Assembly: GCA_016189845.1 (NCBI GenBank)
Contig: JACPRT010000218.1
Span: 1 to 10,602, forward strand
Length of the DNA: 10,602 bases
Direction of reading: 5' to 3'
Source of the DNA: Chloroflexota bacterium
GTDB lineage: Bacteria > Chloroflexota > Dehalococcoidia > Lucifugimonadales > Lucifugimonadaceae
Numbering within the stretch: position 1 is the stretch's first letter; the number at the start of each line of letters is the position of its first letter. The position numbers and the translations under genes are program-made. Shown here piece after piece: positions 4,563 to 10,602 of the stretch. The notes under the pieces are model-generated. The model saw nothing but the letters and a program-made list of their open reading frames with translations, ran no database searches and had not been told where the DNA came from.

Positions 4563-5843
4563 ATGAGACGGTTCAAGTTCCTGGGACTCGTGCTCGCTGT
4601 CCTCGCTCTTGTCGCGCTCGCATGTGGCGAGGAGAAACCGGCGGCGACGGCGACACCTACGACGAAGGAAACGCCAAAGGCGGCCTTTTCGCCGCCCACG
4701 GACTCTATTGGTGTCCTCAAGGTCGGGCCGAATGAGCCGATCAGGATCGCCTCCGCCCTTGTGATTTCCGGGGCGGATGCCAACCTCGGTACGGACTCGC
4801 AACGCGGCATCGAGATAGCGATCGATGATCGGAAGGAGATCAAGGGGCACTCTATTCAACTGCGCGCTGAAGACGACGGGTGCAGCGCAGAGGGCGGCCA
4901 GGCAGTCGGTACCAAGCTCGCCGCGGACCCGGCGATCGTTGCGGTAATCGGGACCTCCTGCTCCAGTGCCGCGCGTGCGGCTGCCCCGCTGGTAGTCAAG
5001 GCGGGCAAGGCGATGGTGTCGCCGTCCAATACCGCCCCGTTCCTGACCGACGCCAACCGCGGGGCCGACTTCGCCGGCTATCTGCGCACCGCGCACAACG
5101 ACAAGGTGCAGGGCGCGGTGGCGGCCAAGTTCGTTATCGAGCAGCTGAAGGTCAAGAAAGCGGCCACGATCCACGATGGAAGCCCGTACGCCGACCAGTT
5201 GCAGGCCGTGTTTGCTGCGGAGTTCAAGAAGCTGGGCGGTGAGATCACGGCCCAGGAAGCGGTCGCGCCCACCGACACCGACATGCGGCCGGTCCTGACG
5301 AAGATCGCGGCCGGCAAGCCAGAACTGATCTACTATCCGATCTTCGTTGCAGCCGGCGGTCACGTCACAAGCCAGGCGCGGTCGGTCTCCGGGCTTGAGC
5401 AGGTCAAGCTCATGAGCGCAGATGGCACGTTCGCGGTCGACTTTCTAAAGGCGGCGGGCGATGCCGCGGTGGGCGTTTACCATTCGAGCCCGGACTTCTC
5501 GGCGTTCGCCGCCGGGTACGCCAACTTCAAGACCAAGCACAAGGCAAAGTACGGCGAGGACCCGATAAGCGCTTTCCACGCACATGCCTACGACGCGGCG
5601 ACTATCGTCTTCAACGCGATCGAGAAGGTCGCCGTCGAAGGGCCCGACAAGACCCTGTACATACCCCAGAAGGCGCTACGCGACGCATTGTTCGCGACCA
5701 AGGACCACCAGGGAGTGACCGGGAGGCTCACCTGCGACCAGAACGGCGACTGTGCGGACCCGAAGATCGCGGTCTACCAGAACTCGGCCGATAACGTGAA
5801 GCAGGCAAAGTTGCCGGACACGCCGGTCTGGAAGCCGTTCTAA
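4563..5843 (+). CDS. Branched-chain amino acid-type ABC transporter substrate-binding lipoprotein
   Basis: A 426-residue exported lipoprotein of the LivK/type I periplasmic-binding family that captures substrate outside the membrane for the LivHMGF importer encoded downstream. Residues 1-21 are a lipoprotein signal (RRFK, then a Leu/Val/Ala core, then ALAC with C21 as the lipid site). A flexible Ala/Thr/Pro/Lys linker follows to about 45. The first lobe opens with PIRIASALVISGADANLGTD (59-78), and the family landmark VIGTSCSSAARAAAPLV lies at 128-144; S132/S134/S135 there are the usual place for contacts to the ligand's carboxylate. C107/C133 and C391/C397 could form disulfides. The ATG at 4563 is preferred because GGAGGG lies just upstream (4553-4558) and the signal starts there; an ATG at 4539 would add eight residues ahead of the signal. 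The ligand is not predictable: amino acids, amides, urea and aromatic acids are all used in this family. Confidence 0.93.
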   Translation: MRRFKFLGLVLAVLALVALACGEEKPAATATPTTKETPKAAFSPPTDSIGVLKVGPNEPIRIASALVISGADANLGTDSQRGIEIAIDDRKEIKGHSIQLRAEDDGCSAEGGQAVGTKLAADPAIVAVIGTSCSSAARAAAPLVVKAGKAMVSPSNTAPFLTDANRGADFAGYLRTAHNDKVQGAVAAKFVIEQLKVKKAATIHDGSPYADQLQAVFAAEFKKLGGEITAQEAVAPTDTDMRPVLTKIAAGKPELIYYPIFVAAGGHVTSQARSVSGLEQVKLMSADGTFAVDFLKAAGDAAVGVYHSSPDFSAFAAGYANFKTKHKAKYGEDPISAFHAHAYDAATIVFNAIEKVAVEGPDKTLYIPQKALRDALFATKDHQGVTGRLTCDQNGDCADPKIAVYQNSADNVKQAKLPDTPVWKPF

Positions 5844-5879
5844 CCCGGAACTTCAGGCATACTTCCGGTCGCCAGCTCA

Positions 5880-5912
5880 AATACGCCGGGCCACACACAG
5901 GCCCGGCGTATT
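5880..5912 (+). terminator. Intercistronic 13-bp stem-loop (partial terminator or mRNA stabiliser)
   Basis: AATACGCCGGGCC (5880-5892) pairs perfectly with GGCCCGGCGTATT (5900-5912) across a seven-base loop. It lies 37 bases after the binding-protein stop and 25 bases before the LivH start. Only two T's follow before CGCATC, so full intrinsic termination is unlikely. In this position such a hairpin usually lowers downstream read-through or protects the upstream message from 3' decay, giving more binding protein than permease; this role is inferred. Confidence 0.7.
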
Positions 5913-5937
5913 CGCATCAGGACTCAGCGGGAATGAA

Positions 5938-7029
5938 ATGACGGGACGATTGGCTGCCGCGCTGCCCCTGTTCCGCCGGTGGACGGCCCGTGCAGGCGCG
6001 CTCGACCTGCTGATGTGGGTCGTCGGCGGAGGATTGATCCTTTTCATCCTCGCCGGGTCGATCGCCACCCTGCAGGCAGGCGTCTATTCGTTCCGCCAAT
6101 GGGTGGATTTCATCGTTTTTGGCCTGGCGCAGGGCGGGGTCTACGCGCTGATCGCGCTCGGTTACACGATGGTGTACGGCACCCTACGGATGATCAACTT
6201 CGCACACGGCGAAGTATTCATGTCGGGCGCGTATACCGCGTACTTCCTCGCCTTCTCGCTTGCCCAGAACGGGTGGATCGAACGTTATCCGCTTCTCAGC
6301 CTCGTACTCATCTTCGCGGTCTCCATGTCCAGCTCGGCGCTGGTCGCCGTGCTCCTGGAGCGCATCGCCTACAGACCGCTGAGGAACGCACCGCGGCTGG
6401 TCGCGCTGATCACCGCGATCGGAGCGTCCTTTTTCCTTCAGTACGCCTTCCGGGGTCTCTACGGCTCTGGCTTCAAGTCTTACCCGCGAATGAGTTTCCT
6501 CGAGGGCGCGTGGAGGATCGGCGACTTCAGGATCCTCCACCTCCAGTTGGTGGTGATCATCGCCGCGGCGGCGATGATGGCTGTGCTCTATCTGTTCATC
6601 CAGAAGACGAGGACGGGCAAGGCGATTCGCGCGGTATCGGAGGACAAGCCCACCGCGGCACTTATGGGCATCAACGTGGACCGAATGATCGTCGTTACGT
6701 TCATGATCGGCGGCCTTGGGGCCGGCTTTGCGGGCGTCCTGTTTGCCCTGATGTTCAAGCAGGTGCATTTCTTCATGGGCTTCATCCCCGGAATCAAGGC
6801 GTTTACCGCTGCGGTCCTCGGGGGCATCGGCAACATCCCGGGTGCGATGCTCGGTGGCGCATTCCTGGGCGTCTTTGAGTCTCTCGGCCCGATCCTGTTC
6901 CTTGACGGGTTTGGGATTAAGGCGCCCTATCAACTCAAGGACGCGATCGCGTTCGCGATGCTCGTGCTGGTGCTGATCTTCCGGCCTACAGGGGTCCTCG
7001 GCGAGCGGCTTGCCCAGAAGAAGGCTTAG
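5938..7029 (+). CDS. livH: LivH-type branched-chain amino acid ABC transporter permease
   Basis: A 363-residue polytopic inner-membrane protein, one of the two channel subunits of the importer. Family blocks: FGLAQGGVYALIALGYTMVY (61-80) followed by GTLRMINFAHGEVFMSGAY; LERIAYRPLRNAPRLVALI (140-158); the cytoplasmic coupling stretch TGKAIRAVSEDKPTAALMGIN (226-246) that docks with the ATPases; and GGIGNIPGAMLGGAFLG (295-311). Usual LivH proteins are near 290-310 residues. The excess is an N-terminal part of about 55 residues with one extra hydrophobic segment (24-43). The ATG at 5938 has only a weak GGGA five bases upstream. The gene follows the stem-loop after the binding-protein gene and is six bases from livM. 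Confidence 0.95.
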   Translation: MTGRLAAALPLFRRWTARAGALDLLMWVVGGGLILFILAGSIATLQAGVYSFRQWVDFIVFGLAQGGVYALIALGYTMVYGTLRMINFAHGEVFMSGAYTAYFLAFSLAQNGWIERYPLLSLVLIFAVSMSSSALVAVLLERIAYRPLRNAPRLVALITAIGASFFLQYAFRGLYGSGFKSYPRMSFLEGAWRIGDFRILHLQLVVIIAAAAMMAVLYLFIQKTRTGKAIRAVSEDKPTAALMGINVDRMIVVTFMIGGLGAGFAGVLFALMFKQVHFFMGFIPGIKAFTAAVLGGIGNIPGAMLGGAFLGVFESLGPILFLDGFGIKAPYQLKDAIAFAMLVLVLIFRPTGVLGERLAQKKA

Positions 7030-7035
7030 CAGGCG

Positions 7036-8772
7036 ATGACGACCGTAGCAACGATCCGGGCGAGATTCGGGGCCGCTACCGGCCACCCGTTTGCCGCGGG
7101 CGCCTGGCGAATCCCCATCCGATACGGTCTGGTCGCAGGGATCGCCTCGGTCTTTGTTTCCCTGATCGGGATGATCGAGGCCTTCAGCCAAAGGGGCATC
7201 ATTGGAACGGCTGTCTCGATGGACCAGGCCCTCCTGCTGGCGATCATCGGCGCCGTGGGTTACCTGGCCGCAAGGCGCTTTCATGAGCGCGGATGGGCAG
7301 CAGCAATCACTGCGGCCGGGATCGTGGGCGCAATTTCAACGGCGTCTCTGGTCGCCCTGCTGTTGATCGGCGAAAACATCAACCTGCGGCCCGTGTTGAT
7401 CAACGCGTCGCCGGGTCTTTACCGGGAACTAGCCTTCGGCCGAGGAGCGGGAACAGGTATGGGACTTATCGCGGTCCTCGCTTTGACCGGGGCCGTTGGG
7501 TGGGGCGCGATCGCAATGCTGCCAGAGACCGTGCGACGCGCAGTCGTCATCGGCATCATGGTCGTTACCGGCATGGGTGTCCTGAGAGAACTCATGCGTC
7601 TGACTTTCCAGAACTGGGGCCCGCTCTCCGTCCTGGATAGCTGGCTTTACGCGACCAATGGCCTCAAGATCACCGGCGCGATCGGGCTGTTCGTGATCTT
7701 TGGAGGTTGGAGCCTTCTCTGGGCGACCAAAGGTAGCGCGATCAAGCGGACCTCGAGCACGGCGATGCCGTGGCCGAGAGGCGCCACGCAGGCCGCTTTC
7801 GTCCTCGCCGGATTCGCGGTCCTCGCGCTGCTTCCACAGATCCTTGGACTGTTCCTCAGCGAGGTCCTTGTCATCGTCGGGCTCTTTGCCCTAATGGCGC
7901 TCGGTTTGAACATCGTGGTGGGGATGGCCGGGCTCCTGGACCTCGGCTATGTCGCCTTCTTTGCAATCGGCGCGTATGCGATGGCGGTGCTCACCTCCCC
8001 GGAGCTGGGGTTCTTCGCCTTCAATTTCTGGGGCGCGCTACCACTGGCGATACTGGCGGGAATATTCGCCGGCGTGCTCCTCGGAGTCCCTGTTCTCCGG
8101 ATGCGCGGCGATTACCTGGCCATCGTGACGTTGGGGTTCGGCGAGATCGTGCGGCTCCTGGCGCTGTCTGATGCCCTGCGCCCGTGGTTCGGCGGGGCTC
8201 AGGGGATCGCGCAGATTCCACGGCCGGCTGCAGGCGGATTCGAGTTTGGTTCGTCGCAGGAGATCTACTACCTGGTTCTAGGGGCCTGCGTGATCGCCGG
8301 GTTCATTTCCTGGCGGCTCAAGAAATCGAGGATCGGCCGCGCGTGGCTCGCGATTCGCGAAGATGAAGATGTTGCCGCGGCCATGGGAATCAACCGCGTC
8401 TACTACAAGTTGCTGGCGTTCGCCGCTGGTGCGGCGTTTGCAGCATTCAGCGGGGCGATCGCGGCAAGCAGGCTGGGGTCGATCTACCCTCACAGCTTCA
8501 GCCTCCTGATTTCGATCAACGTGCTCGCCGTCGTGATCATCGGCGGAATGGGGAACATCCCGGGTGTCGTTATCGGCGCCTTTGCCCTGGCAGGGCTTCC
8601 GGAGATCCTGCGCGAGTTCGGCGACTTCCGGTGGCTCGTATACGGGGCCGCGCTCGTCGCCATGATGTTGTTCCGCCCCGCCGGTCTCTGGCCCGAGGCG
8701 ATTCGCAGGCGGGAGCTCGCCGCCAGGACGGACGAAGTTCCCGAGGGCGCGGCTGCCGGGAACACGAGTTAG
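7036..8772 (+). CDS. livM: LivM-type permease with a ~250-residue extra N-terminal membrane region
   Basis: A 578-residue membrane protein whose C-terminal ~320 residues are the second LIV-type permease. Landmarks: ALMALGLNIVVGMAGLLDLGYVAFFAIGAY split over 285-314, RMRGDYLAIVTLGFGEIVRLL (355-375), the ATPase-docking stretch RIGRAWLAIREDEDVAAAMGIN (432-453), and IIGGMGNIPGVVIGAF (501-516). Ordinary LivM proteins have about 300-420 residues. Here residues 1-250 carry about six additional hydrophobic segments (near 31-48, 65-79, 88-112, 141-161, 168-186, 210-230) that I cannot match to a known domain. The ATG at 7036 comes six bases after the livH stop, with AGAAGG about 12 bases upstream. Reading frame and codon use are continuous through the junction, so an in-frame fusion or an old family-specific extension is likelier than a sequencing error. 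Confidence 0.93.
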   Translation: MTTVATIRARFGAATGHPFAAGAWRIPIRYGLVAGIASVFVSLIGMIEAFSQRGIIGTAVSMDQALLLAIIGAVGYLAARRFHERGWAAAITAAGIVGAISTASLVALLLIGENINLRPVLINASPGLYRELAFGRGAGTGMGLIAVLALTGAVGWGAIAMLPETVRRAVVIGIMVVTGMGVLRELMRLTFQNWGPLSVLDSWLYATNGLKITGAIGLFVIFGGWSLLWATKGSAIKRTSSTAMPWPRGATQAAFVLAGFAVLALLPQILGLFLSEVLVIVGLFALMALGLNIVVGMAGLLDLGYVAFFAIGAYAMAVLTSPELGFFAFNFWGALPLAILAGIFAGVLLGVPVLRMRGDYLAIVTLGFGEIVRLLALSDALRPWFGGAQGIAQIPRPAAGGFEFGSSQEIYYLVLGACVIAGFISWRLKKSRIGRAWLAIREDEDVAAAMGINRVYYKLLAFAAGAAFAAFSGAIAASRLGSIYPHSFSLLISINVLAVVIIGGMGNIPGVVIGAFALAGLPEILREFGDFRWLVYGAALVAMMLFRPAGLWPEAIRRRELAARTDEVPEGAAAGNTS

Positions 8773-8797
8773 GCTGGGGCAGGGGCGGAGAAACGCG

Positions 8798-9616
8798 GTG
8801 GCCTTCCTCGAGGCGGCAAACATAACAAAGCGCTTCGGCGGCCTGACCGCACTAGCCGACCTTTCGCTGACCGTCTACCAGAACGCCATCCACAGCGTCA
8901 TCGGCCCGAACGGAGCGGGAAAGACCACATTCTTCAACTGTGTAACCGGTTTCGAGAGACAGGACACAGGCGACATTCTGTTCGAAGGCCGGTCGCTATC
9001 CGGCCTGTCGCCGGACCGGATCGTGCGCCGGGGCATCGCGCGGACGTACCAGAACATCCGTCTCTTTTCCGAGCTGAGCGTCCGCGACAACGTGCTGGTG
9101 GCGCAGCACGCGCACCTGAAAACAGGGATGTTGGGCGCGATATTTGACCTGCCGGCAACGCGACACGAGGAACGCGAAGCGGAAGCCGAGGCAGAACGCC
9201 TGCTCAATACGGTTGGACTGGCTGGCGCAGGTGACTATCTGGCCCGCGGGCTGCCGTACGGAATGCAGCGGCGACTCGAGATAGCGAGGGCGCTCGCGAC
9301 CCGGCCACGGCTATTGCTGCTGGACGAACCCACGGCGGGCATGAACCCGTTCGAGACGCAGGAGACCATGGAATTCATCCGCCGTCTTCGCGATGAGGTG
9401 GGCACAACAATACTGCTTATCGAGCACCAGATGCGCGTCGTCATGAACATGTCCGACCGCGTAACCGTCCTCGACCACGGGCGCAAGATTTCTGAGGGCA
9501 CGCCCTCGGATGTGCAAAACGATCCGCGTGTGATCGAGGCCTATCTTGGACGTGGCAGCGCGAGCGGTCTCGGAAGTGTGGGACCGGACGGAGCTGCGGG
9601 CGGAGGCGCCGGGTAA
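8798..9616 (+). CDS. livG: LivG-type ATP-binding subunit
   Basis: A 272-residue cytoplasmic ATPase that with LivF powers the importer. Walker A GPNGAGKT is at 36-43, the Q-loop glutamine at 85 (ARTYQNIRLF, typical of LivG), a signature of the form LPYGMQRRLEIARAL at 152-166, Walker B LLLLDEP at 172-178 with D176/E177, and the switch histidine H210 in LIEHQM. The signature has P-Y-G-M where LSYG-Q is more usual; the key glycine and glutamine are kept. The C-terminal ~20 residues are Gly/Ser/Ala-rich and probably flexible. The start is GTG at 8798, with GGAG seven bases upstream and 25 bases after the livM stop. The livF start follows its stop after one base. Confidence 0.95.
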   Translation: MAFLEAANITKRFGGLTALADLSLTVYQNAIHSVIGPNGAGKTTFFNCVTGFERQDTGDILFEGRSLSGLSPDRIVRRGIARTYQNIRLFSELSVRDNVLVAQHAHLKTGMLGAIFDLPATRHEEREAEAEAERLLNTVGLAGAGDYLARGLPYGMQRRLEIARALATRPRLLLLDEPTAGMNPFETQETMEFIRRLRDEVGTTILLIEHQMRVVMNMSDRVTVLDHGRKISEGTPSDVQNDPRVIEAYLGRGSASGLGSVGPDGAAGGGAG

Positions 9617-9617
9617 G

Positions 9618-10331
9618 GTGGCGCTGCTCGAAATCAAAGACCTCCACGTCTCCTATGGTCACATCGCTGCGCTGCGCGGGATCAACCTCGATATCGATGA
9701 TGGGGAGATTGTGACCCTGATCGGCGCAAACGGCGCGGGAAAGACGACGACGCTTAACGCGATCTCCGGCCTGGTCAAGCCGGAACGCGGGTTGGTCTTG
9801 CTGCGCGGCGAGGACCTGACTGCACTCGCGCCCCATGCAGTGGTTACGCGGGGCGTCGTTCAGGTCCCAGAGGGACGAAGGGTATTCGCCCGCTTGACCG
9901 TCTTCGAAAATCTCGAAATGGGTGGGTTCACGGTCAGGGGCTCGGGCGAGAAACGCCAGCGCATCGAGCAAGTCTTCTCTTTGTTTCCGCGGCTGCGGGA
10001 GCGGCGACACCAGCTCGCAGGCACGCTCAGCGGGGGAGAGCAGCAGATGCTTGCCATCGGCAGGGCGCTAATGGCCGGGCCAAAACTTCTCCTGCTCGAC
10101 GAACCATCGATGGGCCTGGCACCGGTGCTGGTCGACACGATATTCGACACAATCAAGCAGCTTCACGAGCGAGGAACGACGATCCTGCTCGTAGAACAGA
10201 ACGCAAGGATGGCACTGCAGGTCGCCGACCGCGGGTACGTGCTGCAGACGGGTGGAATGGTGCTGTCGGGGACGGTGGCCGAACTCCAGGCAAACGAGAT
10301 GGTCCGGCGCGCGTACCTCGGGATTGGCTAA
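9618..10331 (+). CDS. livF: LivF-type ATP-binding subunit
   Basis: A 237-residue ATPase, the exact usual length for LivF, pairing with LivG. Walker A GANGAGKT lies at 36-43, the Q-loop at Q82 (VVQVPEGRRVF, typical of LivF), the signature LSGGEQQ at 137-143, and Walker B LLLLDEP at 157-163 with D161/E162. The switch-histidine position is Gln in LVEQN (191-195), which is normal for this subunit. The GTG at 9618 is one base after the livG TAA, suggesting translational coupling. An ATG at 9546 in the same frame would add 24 residues lying over the end of livG that look unlike a LivF N-terminus, so it is rejected. This is the last gene of the operon. Confidence 0.95.
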   Translation: MALLEIKDLHVSYGHIAALRGINLDIDDGEIVTLIGANGAGKTTTLNAISGLVKPERGLVLLRGEDLTALAPHAVVTRGVVQVPEGRRVFARLTVFENLEMGGFTVRGSGEKRQRIEQVFSLFPRLRERRHQLAGTLSGGEQQMLAIGRALMAGPKLLLLDEPSMGLAPVLVDTIFDTIKQLHERGTTILLVEQNARMALQVADRGYVLQTGGMVLSGTVAELQANEMVRRAYLGIG

Positions 10332-10386
10332 CGACTCGGCTCTTGTCATTGGTTCGCCCGGTGTCGCGGTCACGAGGCGACGCGGC

Positions 10387-10411
10387 CGGCACTAAAGGGA
10401 CGCCGGTGCCG
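10387..10411 (+). repeat. Weak stem-loop after livF
   Basis: CGGCAC (10387-10392) and GTGCCG (10406-10411) can pair around a 13-base loop, 56 bases after the livF stop. There is no T-run, so its role as the operon terminator is doubtful. Confidence 0.2.
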
Positions 10412-10428
10412 AGAACGGGTTCTGGAGC

Positions 10429-10602
10429 TTGGCCACTGACGAGCTCTTGTCCAACCGAGTCGCAGGCCGGGTCCGGATTCTCACCACGACCGAGGGACAG
10501 GTGCTGCTTCACGGTCCTCATCGCGCCATCTGGCGAGTCACGCCGAACCCGCTGCGGCTCACTCTTGCCCAGGCGGCCACCGCGAGGCGCGTGGTACACC
10601 GC
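10429..10602 (+). CDS. Possible 5' end of an unrecognised rightward gene (truncated by window edge)
   Basis: A plus-strand frame is open from just after a TAA (10394-10396) to the window end. From a TTG at 10429 it reads (L/M)ATDELLSNRVAGRVRIL, then TTTEGQVLLHGPHRAIW, then RVTPNPLRLTLAQAATARRV. Third codon positions are mostly G or C, as in the other genes here, and the composition is protein-like. I do not recognise the family. The start is uncertain: GGAG is too close to the TTG (one base), a second TTG lies at 10447, and there is no ATG. A minus-strand frame over the same bases runs into livF and looks like a shadow. Confidence 0.3.
   Translation, partial: MATDELLSNRVAGRVRILTTTEGQVLLHGPHRAIWRVTPNPLRLTLAQAATARRVVHR

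Noticed and set aside
4347..5363. Minus-strand 338-codon frame over the binding-protein gene
   Set aside because: Arg/Gly-rich shadow of a clearly identified lipoprotein gene.
6184..7284. Minus-strand 366-codon frame opposite livH and the start of livM
   Set aside because: Composition (Asp/His/Arg/Glu-rich) is typical of an antisense shadow of hydrophobic membrane-protein codons.
9546..9617. Earlier ATG for livF inside livG
   Set aside because: Adds 24 residues unlike LivF; the GTG at 9618 gives the standard 237-residue length.

Overview
The window is GC-rich bacterial DNA with tightly packed genes and strong GC preference at third codon positions. It most resembles a member of Chloroflexota, possibly the Dehalococcoidia/SAR202 side. 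The grounds are a 48-residue two-CxxC protein of the DUF5679 type, a lipoprotein binding protein with a Thr/Pro/Ala-rich linker after the lipid cysteine, and an orphan enolase-superfamily dehydratase-like gene (a family known to be expanded in SAR202). This placement is inference; no rRNA or tRNA gene is visible.

Left part, minus strand (read right to left, 3869 down to 1). A four-gene run starts with an enolase-superfamily enzyme (3869-2664). A DtxR/MntR-type metal-dependent regulator follows 9 nt later, then rbfA and truB, each joined to the gene before it by a 4-bp ATGA overlap. The arrangement puts a sugar-acid-type enzyme and a metalloregulator in the same likely transcript as two RNA/ribosome maturation genes. 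After truB comes an intergenic stretch holding a well-formed promoter (perfect TTGACA), a 10+10 bp palindrome lying over its -10 and start region, and an 8-nt Shine-Dalgarno. These serve a 48-aa zinc-ribbon protein at 370-224. At the left edge is the first ~25 codons of a gene that looks like a membrane cation:proton antiporter.

Middle, 3870-4562. This ~690-bp divergent region has no intact gene. It holds the C-terminal winged-helix-like remnant of a Fic-type protein ending just before the enolase gene, several inverted repeats (two interleaved in pseudoknot order), an AT-rich island, a short unexplained minus-strand reading frame, and a candidate promoter for the rightward operon.

Right part, plus strand, 4563-10331. 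This is a complete LIV/HAAT-family ABC importer operon: lipoprotein binding protein, LivH permease, LivM permease, LivG ATPase, LivF ATPase. A 13-bp perfect stem-loop separates the binding-protein gene from the permeases, the usual place for an element giving excess binding protein. The LivM protein is oversized, with about 250 extra N-terminal residues predicted to add around six membrane segments. The last 170 bp may contain the start of another rightward gene.

Nothing here amounts to a clearly new defence or mobile system. The best leads are the operator-like palindrome in front of the small zinc-ribbon gene, the enlarged LivM, the unusual metal-site residues of the DtxR-family protein, and the contents of the 3870-4562 region.
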